Below, in pieces: positions 51,119-59,341 of a DNA stretch of 64,000 nucleotides (position 1 is the stretch's first letter; every line of letters begins with the position of its first letter). The notes beneath the pieces are model-generated. The model worked only from the letters and a program-made list of their open reading frames with translations. It did no database searches and was not told the DNA's origin. The DNA comes from CAZHAX01 sp964530325 (lineage in GTDB: Bacteria; Chloroflexota; Anaerolineae; B4-G1): contig CAZHAX010000010.1 of assembly GCA_964530325.1 (NCBI GenBank), positions 55,194 to 119,193 on the forward strand, read 5' to 3'. The position numbers and the translations under genes were made by a program.

Positions 51119-52327
51119 ATGCAGGCCAGAAACGGCGTAGACAGGGTGAGGGCATCCTCCAGGTCGGCAGTTGTGGCCGTGGTGGCCCTCTTGCTGGCGG
51201 GTGGAGGCGCCGCTTGTGGTGTGGTGGAACCCTCTCCGTCCCCCACCGGCACAGCGACTCTCCTGCCCACTCCAACCGCTGCTGGCCCGGCCTTGACCGC
51301 GCTGCCGGGCGACCTCGATCCGATCAGGGCGCTGGAGATCCAGGTGATCGCCGTCTACGAGAGTGCGGGCCCGGCTGTGGTCAATATCACCAGCCGCTTC
51401 GTGGGGTATGACTTCCTCAACCGTTCCTACAACTGGGAAGGCACGGGGTCTGGCTTCGTGTACGACGCTGACGGGCACATCGTCACCAACTACCACGTCG
51501 TCGAGGATGCCGAGGAAGTCTGGGTGGCGCTTGCCGACGGGGAGAGCTACAGGGCGGAGGTGGTAGGCGAGGACCCTTCGAACGACCTGGCAGTGCTGCG
51601 GGTGGACGTGGCGGAGCTGCCGCAGGCCATCGGCCTGGGGGACTCGGATCAGCTGAGAGTTGGCCAGTTTGTAGTGGCCATCGGCAACCCCTTCGGGCTG
51701 GAGCGGACGCTCACCTATGGCGTGATCAGCTCGCTGGGCAGGGTCATCGAGAGCCCGGACGGCCAGTACATTGGCGAGGCGATCCAGACGGACGCGGCCA
51801 TCAATCAGGGCAATTCGGGCGGCCCGCTCCTCGATCTTGAGGGGCGGGTGATCGGCGTCAATTCCCAGATCATCAGCCCGAGTGGCGGCAACGTAGGCGT
51901 AGGCTTCGCCGTGCCGGCGAACACGGTGAGGCGCGTTGCGCCGGCGCTTATCGCCACGGGGAGCTACCCTCATGCGTGGATGGGCATAGAGCCATATAGC
52001 TTGACGCCGGCAGATGCTGCTCTGCTCCGGGATGCTGGCATGGTGGTGACGGTCGAAGAAGGCGTGCTTGCGCTGGACGTGGTAGCAGGAGGGCCTGCAG
52101 AGCTGGCCGGAATCCGCGGTCCCTCCGGCAGCGTGAGGGTTGGCCGCTACCGCGTGCCTGTCGGCATGGACATCATCGTCGCCATCGACGGGCATGCCGT
52201 CCCAGACGCACAGGAGTTCTTCGTCTACCTGGAGGCGGAGAGCCGCGTGGGAGATACTGTGCAGGTCACGATCGTTCGCGAAGGGGAGGAGATGACGCTG
52301 CCGGTGACGCTGGGGGAGCAGCCGTAG
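51119..52327 (+). CDS. HtrA/DegP-type serine protease lipoprotein with PDZ-like domain
   Basis: A 402-residue exported protease. The signal ends in GGGAAC, a probable lipobox, then a Thr/Pro linker. The trypsin-like domain has the catalytic triad: His in IVTNYHVVEDAEEVWV, Asp in PSNDLAVLRVDV, Ser in INQGNSGGPLLDLEGRVIGVNSQI, plus VAIGNPFGLERTLTYGVISSLGR. A C-terminal PDZ-like domain (about 285-402) reads HAWMGIEPYSLTPADAALL, DIIVAIDGHAVPDAQEFFVYL. It likely performs extracellular quality control. It follows the NHL-fused gene by 4 bp and ends before a terminator. Confidence 0.95.
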   Translation: MQARNGVDRVRASSRSAVVAVVALLLAGGGAACGVVEPSPSPTGTATLLPTPTAAGPALTALPGDLDPIRALEIQVIAVYESAGPAVVNITSRFVGYDFLNRSYNWEGTGSGFVYDADGHIVTNYHVVEDAEEVWVALADGESYRAEVVGEDPSNDLAVLRVDVAELPQAIGLGDSDQLRVGQFVVAIGNPFGLERTLTYGVISSLGRVIESPDGQYIGEAIQTDAAINQGNSGGPLLDLEGRVIGVNSQIISPSGGNVGVGFAVPANTVRRVAPALIATGSYPHAWMGIEPYSLTPADAALLRDAGMVVTVEEGVLALDVVAGGPAELAGIRGPSGSVRVGRYRVPVGMDIIVAIDGHAVPDAQEFFVYLEAESRVGDTVQVTIVREGEEMTLPVTLGEQP

Positions 52328-52358
52328 CAGTAGCGCCAGGCGGCAAGGTAGATAGTGG

Positions 52359-52387
52359 CCAGCCCCTCGGTGTTGGCGAGGGGCTGG
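52359..52387 (+). terminator. Terminator after the HtrA gene
   Basis: An 11-bp perfect stem, CCAGCCCCTCG (52359-52369) with CGAGGGGCTGG (52377-52387), and a 7-nt loop, then TTT. Confidence 0.8.
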
Positions 52388-52447
52388 TTTGGCGTGTGCC
52401 CGCTGCGAGCCTGCTGGCACTTGCCGATGCGCCGTCCGGCGGACGGC

Positions 52448-52476
52448 TTGACTTGCCGTTGCCCGTCTGGTATAAT
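52448..52476 (+). promoter_or_regulatory. Promoter of the EPS regulator
   Basis: TTGACT (52448-52453), a 17-bp spacer and a perfect TATAAT (52471-52476). The last base of the -10 is the first base of the operator array, so repressor bound there would block RNA polymerase. Confidence 0.85.
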
Positions 52477-52516
52477 TCAGTAGCTGAAGTTCAGGCTCTG
52501 AAGTTCAGCTACTGAA
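52476..52516 (+). promoter_or_regulatory. Triple 13-bp palindrome operator array
   Basis: Three copies of TTCAG-N3-CTGAA lie at 52476-52488, 52490-52502 and 52504-52516, with centres TAG, GCT and CTA, separated by one G each, so the phase is exactly 14 bp. All ten palindrome bases are identical in each copy. The array also gives a larger 14-bp inverted repeat between the outer copies (ATTCAGTAGCTGAA with TTCAGCTACTGAAT), which could form an RNA hairpin. It overlaps the transcription start of the following MarR-type gene, so autorepression is the likely role; the DNA-binding protein is inferred. Confidence 0.85.
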
Positions 52517-52543
52517 TCGGGTTCACGATCACAAAGGCGGCCG

Positions 52544-53011
52544 ATGCCACAGGTTGAGCGCGAGCTGCGGATTCTGGAGGCTCTGGAGGACAACCCGGAC
52601 GCCACGCAGGCTGGTCTGGCCGCGCAGCTGGGCGTCGCCGTCGGCAGCGTCAACTGGTACCTCAAGAGGCTGATCCGCAAGGGCTTCGTCAAGGCGAAGC
52701 AGATGGAGCGGAGGCGGCTGAAGTACTTCGTCACCCCGGAGGGTCTGGCCCTCAAGGCGCGCCTGGCCAAGGAGTACATGGAGGTCTCTCTGCGCGTCTA
52801 CAGAGAGCTGCGCCAGGCGGCGCAGGAGGCAGTCAGTCAGGTGCTGTACCAGGGTCACAATCGTGTGGCGGTCGACGGCGGCGGCGAGGCCCTGGAGATC
52901 TTCCGGCTGACGTGCCTTGAGCACGGCGTCGGTGTCGAGAAGGCGCCGTCACCATCCCTGCCGGAAGTACGCACGGAAGGGATGGGTTTCTCCGTGGAGT
53001 GGCCGGGCTGA
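52544..53011 (+). CDS. EPS-associated MarR-type winged-helix regulator
   Basis: A 155-residue regulator. Residues about 5-85 form a winged helix: RELRILEALEDNPDATQAGLAAQLGVAVGSVNWYLKRLIRKGFVKAKQ, YFVTPEGLALKARLAKEYMEVSLRVYRELRQ. This is the pattern of the MarR_EPS group found at the start of exopolysaccharide clusters. The part after residue 85 (LYQGHNRVAVDGGGEALEIFRLTCLEHGVGVE) has a short ligand- or partner-binding look and is longer than many members. The three-palindrome array is directly upstream, and glycosyltransferase genes follow, so it is the probable local regulator. Confidence 0.88.
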   Translation: MPQVERELRILEALEDNPDATQAGLAAQLGVAVGSVNWYLKRLIRKGFVKAKQMERRRLKYFVTPEGLALKARLAKEYMEVSLRVYRELRQAAQEAVSQVLYQGHNRVAVDGGGEALEIFRLTCLEHGVGVEKAPSPSLPEVRTEGMGFSVEWPG

Positions 53012-53270
53012 TGCGCGTCGCGGCACGGAGCACGAAAGCGGTTGCCTCGCTGGTGCGCCGTCTTCCTGAGTGATGGCATGGAGGCCACCTGGCGCTGGTT
53101 CGAACCGCCGTTGAGCGCCGCAGAGCTTGGCCTGCGCGACTGGCCGGAGCAGGTGGGCTCGATTATGGGGGACCAGGCGTATTGCACCGCTTCGCGGCGC
53201 CCACGTATTCTGCATCGGAGGGAGCGGCGGCAGCTCGCCGCCAAGCCGGGGCGTGAGACATAAGGGGGAC
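53012..53270. other. Intergenic stretch between EPS regulator and epimerase gene
   Basis: About 260 bp without a convincing gene. A 73-codon open frame (53042-53263) exists in one frame but has no ribosome site at its start and no recognisable domain. No promoter was found; the epimerase might be transcribed from the regulator's promoter. Confidence 0.6.
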
Positions 53271-54464
53271 GTGGTACCAGCGGCTTCCTGCCACCTCCTT
53301 GCGATTCCCGTCCGATTCCGTATCTCGGTGGGGCGCATCCTATTCTCGCATCACATCTTGGTTCAGCTCAGGCGGGGTGGTGTAACCGGAGTCGGGGAGG
53401 GAGTGTTGTACCGGGCCACGCCGCACCGGGCGGCTCGGCTGCTGCGGGATCTGGTCGTGCCCTGGTGGCGAGACGTGGCTGACTTAGAAGGCCTGCCCCC
53501 GGACTGGAGCGGAGAGGCTCGCCGCTGGGCGGACGTTTCTCCCGGTGTGGCCTACGCGGTGGACACGGCGCTCTGGGATCTGCGCAGCCGTGTTGAAGGG
53601 CGGTCGGTGGCCGACGTGATTGGGGGGGCGCGTCGGTCGCGTGTCGACGTGACCGAGCAGCTGTTCATAGAAGAGTGGGTAGCTGCCGAAGCGGAGCTGA
53701 AGTCCATTCTGGCGCGGGGTACCCGCCGGGTCAAGCTCAAGATCGGCCGAGGTCCGGCGACGGACCTTGCCTTCGTGCGCCGCGTGCAAGCCTTCGTCGG
53801 TCCGCAGACAGCGCTGACCGTGGACGCGAACCGCGCGTACTCGCTGGCGGCGGGGGCGGAGCTGTACCGCTGCCTGGCGGATCTGGGGGTGGTCACGTTC
53901 GAGGAGCCACTGCGTCCGCGTGACTGGGCAGGTCTGAGGAGACTGCGGGAAGATCTGGGCGTGCCTGTGATGCTTGACGAAAGCGTATTGAGCCTTGAGG
54001 ACTTGCGCACTGCGACGCAGGAACGTGCGCTGGACGTGCTCAACGTGAAGCTGACGCGTGTTGGGGGCATCACGCTCGCTCTAGAGTACATCAGGCTTTG
54101 CCTTGAGAGCGGCATCGAAGTCAGCATTGGTTGCACGGAGGACCTTGGTATCGGCACAGCTGCCATCGTGCACCTGGCCGCGACGCTGGGGACGGGGGTT
54201 CCTGTCGAAGGGCTCGGCCCGCTGCGCCTCGGGTTCGACGTGGTGCAGCCCAGCTGGGTCATAGAGGACGGTGCGGTCAAGGTGCCCGCCGAGCCTGGCC
54301 TGGGAGTGGGGTTGGCGAGCCATTGGGTGGACACGCTGCCGGAGCGGGTGCGCGTCTTTGACCTGCTTGATGGTCGAGCAAGAGTATGGGCGTTCTCCCA
54401 CTACTGGAGACTCCGCCAGCGGGCTGAGAACGCGCGACTGCGCCTACTTCGAAGGTTCGGCTAA
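53271..54464 (+). CDS. Enolase-superfamily (dipeptide epimerase/muconate cycloisomerase-like) enzyme
   Basis: A 397-residue member of the muconate-lactonising branch of the enolase superfamily. It has the KxK acid-base pair in TRRVKLKIGRG (near residue 155), the metal ligands in LTVDANRAYS (Asp), VTFEEPL (Glu) and VMLDESV (Asp), and the opposing Lys in LDVLNVKLTRVGGI. The IGCTEDLGIGTAAIVHLA segment is near the substrate site. This fits L-Ala-D/L-Glu-type epimerases or N-acylamino acid racemases rather than mandelate racemase. GTG 53271 is chosen because AAGGGGG precedes it. A KxK epimerase at the head of a glycan cluster is unusual and may act on an amino-acid decoration. Confidence 0.88.
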   Translation: MVPAASCHLLAIPVRFRISVGRILFSHHILVQLRRGGVTGVGEGVLYRATPHRAARLLRDLVVPWWRDVADLEGLPPDWSGEARRWADVSPGVAYAVDTALWDLRSRVEGRSVADVIGGARRSRVDVTEQLFIEEWVAAEAELKSILARGTRRVKLKIGRGPATDLAFVRRVQAFVGPQTALTVDANRAYSLAAGAELYRCLADLGVVTFEEPLRPRDWAGLRRLREDLGVPVMLDESVLSLEDLRTATQERALDVLNVKLTRVGGITLALEYIRLCLESGIEVSIGCTEDLGIGTAAIVHLAATLGTGVPVEGLGPLRLGFDVVQPSWVIEDGAVKVPAEPGLGVGLASHWVDTLPERVRVFDLLDGRARVWAFSHYWRLRQRAENARLRLLRRFG

Positions 54465-55603
54465 TGCGCATATGTTCACCGCAGCTGGGGCTCTCGCCGA
54501 GTGCGACGCTGGGTGGGGAGGTCTACGACCGGGAGATTCTGACAGGCCTCTCCCGTCTGGGAGCCGAAGTCCAGGTTCTGCTGCCGGAAAACCGGCCGGC
54601 TCCCGTTGTACCTAACCTGAGCGTCACGCGCCTCCCGCTGCGGCGGGGGTACCGCTGGTGGGTGAGCAACCTGGTATTCGTTCCCTACATCGGACGAGAG
54701 TACCGGAGGTGTCGATTCGACGTTCTGAGGGTGCACTCACTGCGCTTCACGGGCCTGGCTGCGCTCTGGGCGCGCAGATTGTACTCCCTGCCTGTGCCGA
54801 TTGTGGCCCACCATCATCACATCGACGATGACAGCTGGACGGAGCTCGTCGATCTCCGTGTGGCCCGGGCCGTAGATCTGGTGCTCACCGGCAGCAGGTT
54901 TGCCGCGGATGACCTGCTGGCAAGGCTGGCGCCTAAACAGTGTAGGGTAGAGCCTGTGTACTACGGCGCTGCCGACCAGTACCGGCCTAGAGCGCCCAGT
55001 GAGAGGCTGCGGGCGTGCCTTGGGCTGGACGGCGTACCAGCCGTGCTATACGTGGGCAGCCTAAAACCTCGCAAGAACCTGCCGCTACTCCTTGATGCTT
55101 TCGGGGAGGTGCTCGAGGCTCGCGGAGGTCAGGCGCGTTTGCTTGTGGTGGGCACCGGCCCCGAGGAGGCCGCTTTGCGGTCGTTGGCTCGGCGCCTGGG
55201 ACTGGAACACGCGGTGGTATTGTGTGGTGCGGTCAGTGAAGAAGAGAAGCATGAGTACTACAGCATCGCGAGTGTGTTCGTGACGGCTTCGTCGATGGAG
55301 GGGTTCGGCCTGGCTGTCGCGGAGGCCATGGCCTGCGGGCTGCCGGTGGTGGCGACCAGAGTGGGATCATTGCCCGAGGTTGTAGTGGATGGGACGACGG
55401 GCTTCCTGGTTGACCCGGGGAATCCGGGCCAGCTCGCTGACCGCCTGGCGGCACTGTTGCGCGACGAGGCACTCGCTCGTCGCCTCGGGGAGGCGGGCAG
55501 GCGCCGCGTGGAACAGTGCTTCCGCTGGGAGAAGGCAGCTCAGTCCGTGCTCGATCTCTATCGGGAGGCGGCACGGGATTTCGGCGGCGGAGCGGGGCGG
55601 TGA
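54464..55603 (+). CDS. Glycosyltransferase family 4
   Basis: A 379-residue GT-B enzyme. The N-terminal domain opens RICSPQLGLSPSATLGGEVYDREILTGL. The C-terminal GT1 domain has GVPAVLYVGSLKPRKNLPLLLDAF, VVGTGPEEAALRSLARRL and the nucleotide-sugar Glu motif SMEGFGLAVAEAMACGLPVVATRVGSLPEVV. This is a retaining transferase for polysaccharide assembly; donor and acceptor are unknown. Its ATG overlaps the epimerase stop (TAATG), and its own stop overlaps the next methyltransferase start (TGATG). Confidence 0.92.
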   Translation: MRICSPQLGLSPSATLGGEVYDREILTGLSRLGAEVQVLLPENRPAPVVPNLSVTRLPLRRGYRWWVSNLVFVPYIGREYRRCRFDVLRVHSLRFTGLAALWARRLYSLPVPIVAHHHHIDDDSWTELVDLRVARAVDLVLTGSRFAADDLLARLAPKQCRVEPVYYGAADQYRPRAPSERLRACLGLDGVPAVLYVGSLKPRKNLPLLLDAFGEVLEARGGQARLLVVGTGPEEAALRSLARRLGLEHAVVLCGAVSEEEKHEYYSIASVFVTASSMEGFGLAVAEAMACGLPVVATRVGSLPEVVVDGTTGFLVDPGNPGQLADRLAALLRDEALARRLGEAGRRRVEQCFRWEKAAQSVLDLYREAARDFGGGAGR

Positions 55604-56397
55604 TGATTCGCCGGGTTTTCCTGCAAGCCATTGGGCGCCTTGATGCCAGGCTGAAGTCCGCCTCGATGCGACTGACGAAGTGGACCGGGAAGTCCCCGGT
55701 GCGCATCCATCCGAAGCATCTGGTTGGTTCTCGGGAGAGGCAGGAGTGGTATGCCCGCCACACCGAGGAGACGGATGCGCTGCTTGATGCCGGTTGTGGG
55801 ATAGCCGGACACGCGTTGCGGGCGGCCGAGTCGTGCCGACTGGTGGTCGGTTTCGACGCCTGCGGGTCCGACCTTTCGATTGGTGGTCGGCTGGCACGTG
55901 AGCAGAGGGCAGGCAACGTACGGCTCGTGCAGGCGAATGCCGAAGATGGATGGCCTTTCGCCTCTGGTTCATTCGACAAGGTGCTGTTCCTTGACGTGCT
56001 CGAGCATCTCAATGAGCGGCAGGGGGCGCTCCGCGAGGCGTATCGAGTGCTCCGGGACGAAGGTGCGATGTTCCTGTCCGCGCCCAACCGAGACACTCGA
56101 TGGAAGCGGCGTCTGCGGTCTGCCGGGCTTCCCTACTTCACGGACAGTGACCACAAGATCGAGTACAGCCTCGAGGAACTGAGCGCTGAGCTTGAGGCTG
56201 GCGGGTTCAGAGTGGATGGCGAATTCGAGCCGATTGTGTACGACACACCCCTGGCGGGCCTCATCGACGCGGTGGGAGGTCTCTCGCTGAGGCTATACGC
56301 CTGGTTGAGCAGATACCGCCGCGAGGGCGCACTGCGCCACCCGGAGGAGAGCACTGGCTGGCAGGTCGTCTGTCGCAAGAAGGGGGCGACGTCGTGA
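55603..56397 (+). CDS. SAM-dependent methyltransferase (class I)
   Basis: A 264-residue methyltransferase. The Rossmann motif I is DALLDAGCGIAGHALRAAE, followed by VVGFDACGSDLSI (motif II), NVRLVQANAEDGWPFASGSFDKVLFLDVLEHLNERQGAL and LREAYRVLRDEGAMFLSAPN. The C-terminal part (GGFRVDGEFEPIV) ends before a basic tail. Likely modifies a sugar or lipid intermediate. ATG 55603 starts exactly at the end of the GT4 gene (TGATG). The next gene begins 4 bp before its stop. Confidence 0.9.
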   Translation: MIRRVFLQAIGRLDARLKSASMRLTKWTGKSPVRIHPKHLVGSRERQEWYARHTEETDALLDAGCGIAGHALRAAESCRLVVGFDACGSDLSIGGRLAREQRAGNVRLVQANAEDGWPFASGSFDKVLFLDVLEHLNERQGALREAYRVLRDEGAMFLSAPNRDTRWKRRLRSAGLPYFTDSDHKIEYSLEELSAELEAGGFRVDGEFEPIVYDTPLAGLIDAVGGLSLRLYAWLSRYRREGALRHPEESTGWQVVCRKKGATS

Positions 56398-58025
56398 GCG
56401 AACCATCGCGGTCCCTGCGGAAGGTGCTTCCGCTCTTGCTGATTCTCGCCGTCAGCGGCTTCTTTCACCTCTACAGGCTTGGGAGGGGAGAGTTCCTGGG
56501 CGAGGACGAGGCTCAGGTGATGATCAAGGTCACTCGCGAGCTGATGTGGCAGGAGGACCTGGCCAATCTGGGAGCGATTCTGACGTCCTCTCATCCCCCG
56601 ATCCGTATGCTCCTTCCGCTTCCTCTCGTCGGGCTTTTCGGCGCCAGCGAGCTGTGGCTCAGACTGCCCGGCGCCCTCGCCGGAGTGGCCGTTTGCTATT
56701 GGACCTATCGTCTGGGCCAGCGTCTCTTCTCGAGGCGGACGGGCCTCCTGGCCGCGCTTGTCATGGCGGCCTCGGGCATGAGTGGCGTTTACAGGTCGGT
56801 GAATGGGATCGGGGAGTTCACGCTGTTGATCCTGGTGGCGCTGGAATGCCTGCTCCGCTTCGACGATGCCGTCTCCGAGCGCCGAGAGAAGGTTGCCCTG
56901 GCGGGCACTGCGCTTGCGCTGGCAGTGGCTACGTGGACCTTCCTGGATGGAGTGGTCTTCCTGATGCCCGTCGTCTACGTCTACGCGCGCAAGGCTCGGC
57001 GCGTGCGGCGGGATGCTCTGTTGGCCATGGCCGTCTACTGGTTCCTGGTAGGCGCCTACGTGGTCGCGTACTGGATTGGACCGATCGTCGTCAGACAACT
57101 TGGCCTCGTACCCGAGTGTGCCGGCGGAAACCTGGGCCACCTGGCGGAACGCCTCAGCGCGCTGGGCGCTTTCAACGTCGCGGAGATGATCGGTAGCCTT
57201 GTCGGGGTCAACTCTGTATGGCTCGTCTCGCTTGTTGCACTGACCATTCCCTGGGGATGGCGGACGTGGGACCGCAGGGCGAGGATGGCTATTCTTTTCT
57301 TCCTTCCCCACATACTAGTCTGGCTGCTTGTTGTGCGCAACCCGTGTGGTCACACGATCTATTCTATGCCGCTTTGGGGACTCCTATCCGCCCACGGAGC
57401 AGGTGTGTTCTGGTCGAGGCTGGACTGCCGCTGGCATCGCTGGGTGCGCGTGGCCGCAGTTGCCGTCGCCCTCGTGGCAATACTGCTGGCGGGCTGGCAC
57501 ACATACATGCTGTTCCTGCAGGACGAGCTGACGAGGACGCAGTCGAATCTGGTGTGGTATGACGACGAGTGGATGTCTATCCCTTGCGGCGTGCCCTTCT
57601 ACGTACAGCTGGGCCAGCCTGGAGCTGGGGTGTACATCCGCCACAACGCCTCGCCGGAGGATACGCTTCTCTCCGGTATTGGTGGGAGCTTGGAGCTCTA
57701 CTACGCTGGGCGACCGCCTGTCCCAGCGCAGCTCGAGGAGGTGGTAGCGGGACTCGATCAGCCCGACAGAATGCGAGACCTGGGGATTCACTATCTCGTG
57801 CTGCGAGCGAATCAGCCGGCGGACTTCGCGCAGGGGATGATACCGGCTGCCCTGATCACGGTCGGGGGCGAGCCGAGCCTGTTGATTTACGATCTGTGGG
57901 ACGAGGGCCTGGAGACCGAAGTCCTGGCCGCGGAGGCGCTTCGTCCCGAGTTCTACAGCGAGTATGCCCACTGGCGCACGTTGCGCCCGTATCTGACAGC
58001 CGACACCGAGGGCGTGAGCGAGTGA
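56394..58025 (+). CDS. PMT/ArnT-like membrane glycosyltransferase of the EPS cluster
   Basis: A 543-residue membrane enzyme starting at GTG. The first loop has LGRGEFLGEDEAQVMIKVTRELMWQEDLANLGAILTSSHPPIRMLLPLPLVGLFGASELWLRLPGALAG, with the acidic residues and His-Pro-Pro of GT39/GT83-like enzymes. About eleven helices follow to residue 370, then a soluble C-terminal domain (about 380-543; VYIRHNASPEDTLLSGIGGSLELYYAGR). It likely uses a polyprenyl-phosphate sugar, perhaps decorating the exported polymer. It overlaps both neighbours by 4 bp. Confidence 0.85.
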   Translation: MSEPSRSLRKVLPLLLILAVSGFFHLYRLGRGEFLGEDEAQVMIKVTRELMWQEDLANLGAILTSSHPPIRMLLPLPLVGLFGASELWLRLPGALAGVAVCYWTYRLGQRLFSRRTGLLAALVMAASGMSGVYRSVNGIGEFTLLILVALECLLRFDDAVSERREKVALAGTALALAVATWTFLDGVVFLMPVVYVYARKARRVRRDALLAMAVYWFLVGAYVVAYWIGPIVVRQLGLVPECAGGNLGHLAERLSALGAFNVAEMIGSLVGVNSVWLVSLVALTIPWGWRTWDRRARMAILFFLPHILVWLLVVRNPCGHTIYSMPLWGLLSAHGAGVFWSRLDCRWHRWVRVAAVAVALVAILLAGWHTYMLFLQDELTRTQSNLVWYDDEWMSIPCGVPFYVQLGQPGAGVYIRHNASPEDTLLSGIGGSLELYYAGRPPVPAQLEEVVAGLDQPDRMRDLGIHYLVLRANQPADFAQGMIPAALITVGGEPSLLIYDLWDEGLETEVLAAEALRPEFYSEYAHWRTLRPYLTADTEGVSE

Positions 58026-59341
58026 GCATTGGGATGAAGATCGGGCTGGTCAACGAGTACTTCCCTCCGATTGCGCCGGGAGGCGCCGAATGGAGCCTCT
58101 ACCAGCTCGCCCAGGCACTTGCGCAGCGGGGGCACGAGATTACCGTCATAACGCCGGACTACGGCGGCTTGCCCGCCGAGGAGCGGCGCGACGGCTTCAC
58201 CGTGCGTCGCTTCCCCTATCCGGTTGCCAGGGGGGCCAGGGGGCCCATAGAAGCCTGGAAGCTGGGCAATCCGCTGTTCTACGCTTACTCTGCCTGCTGG
58301 ATTCACAGGATCGCCAGGGGCAGGGCGCTGGCTGTGCTGCATGCTCAGAACAAACACAGCATGCCCGGGACGTGGCTCGCGGCGCGCAGGCTGGGGATCC
58401 CCGCCCTGGTGACTATTCGCGACACCTACCCTCTGTGCCCCTTCGCCATCTGCCTGCAGGAGTCGGACGCTGTGCCGCCCGAGTGCGACATGTGGAACCA
58501 GTACGGGCGTTGCGGGCGCGAGTTCTACCGTCGCTACGTGGAGACACCGAGCTGGCAGCGTTGGCTGCGCTTCGCCACTCGCTCGATTCTCTTTCAGCGC
58601 TTCGACCACGCCCTGCGGCGAGGTGTGCTTGCCCGAATGGACGGTGTCGTCTTCATCAGCGAGGGCATCCGTGATGTCTACGCCACGTCGCCTGACCTGA
58701 CGATTCCGCGCCCTGAAGTGATATACAATCTGCCGCCGCCTCCAGATGACCTGCCTTCCTTCGATTGGAGCGGCAGGCACCGCGTGGATGACCTGCGGGG
58801 ACGGCGAATAGTGCTCTACGTGGGCAAGCAGTCCCTGGGTAAGGGGACAAGTGACCTACTGGCCGCGATACCCACCGTGGTGTCCACGGCTCCCGACGCT
58901 GTGTTCCTGTTCGTTGGGCGGGGGAACGCGGAAGAGACTGTGACCGCCGATTTGCGTTCGCACGTGGTCCAGTGGCCACACATGCCCAATCCAGACGTGC
59001 GGTCTCTGATGCGTGAGGTGCGTGTGGTTGTGCTTCCGTCGGCGACCCCCGAGGCGCAAGGGCGCGTCCTGTTGGAGGCGATGAGCGTTGGTGTGCCGGT
59101 GGTCGCCACCCGGGTTGGCGGCATACCGGAGACGGTAAGCGAGGGGCAGACCGGCCTGCTCGTCGATCGCCATGACGTTGGCGGCCTGGCCTGCGCCATC
59201 TGCCGTCTCCTGACAGACGACAGCCTGGCGCGTGGGATGGGAGAGAAAGGACGCAGCTGGGTGTACAGTCGTTTCGATCCCGAGGTGTCTCTCGACCGTC
59301 TGGAGGCCCTATACAGGGAGCTAGGGGCGGTGCGGCAATGA
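58022..59341 (+). CDS. Glycosyltransferase family 4
   Basis: A 439-residue GT-B enzyme. It starts VNEYFPPIAPGGAEWSLYQLAQALAQRGHEITVITPDY, the common GT4 acceptor-domain start. A Cys-rich insert (LCPFAICLQESDAVPPECDMWNQYGRCG) lies near residue 150. The donor domain has RRIVLYVGKQSLGKGTSDLLAAI and the motif ATPEAQGRVLLEAMSVGVPVVATRVGGIPETV. GTG 58022 gives a GTGA overlap with the PMT-like gene; ATG 58034 is an alternative. It overlaps the next GT4 by ATGA. Confidence 0.9.
   Translation: MSIGMKIGLVNEYFPPIAPGGAEWSLYQLAQALAQRGHEITVITPDYGGLPAEERRDGFTVRRFPYPVARGARGPIEAWKLGNPLFYAYSACWIHRIARGRALAVLHAQNKHSMPGTWLAARRLGIPALVTIRDTYPLCPFAICLQESDAVPPECDMWNQYGRCGREFYRRYVETPSWQRWLRFATRSILFQRFDHALRRGVLARMDGVVFISEGIRDVYATSPDLTIPRPEVIYNLPPPPDDLPSFDWSGRHRVDDLRGRRIVLYVGKQSLGKGTSDLLAAIPTVVSTAPDAVFLFVGRGNAEETVTADLRSHVVQWPHMPNPDVRSLMREVRVVVLPSATPEAQGRVLLEAMSVGVPVVATRVGGIPETVSEGQTGLLVDRHDVGGLACAICRLLTDDSLARGMGEKGRSWVYSRFDPEVSLDRLEALYRELGAVRQ

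Noticed and set aside
53094..53103. GGTTCGAACC-type T-loop like sequence suggesting a tRNA
   Set aside because: No acceptor, D or anticodon arms can be drawn around it; it is only a short palindrome.
53042..53263. 73-codon plus-strand frame between the EPS regulator and the epimerase
   Set aside because: It has no ribosome site at its start and no domain. It cannot be excluded, but the evidence is too thin to annotate.
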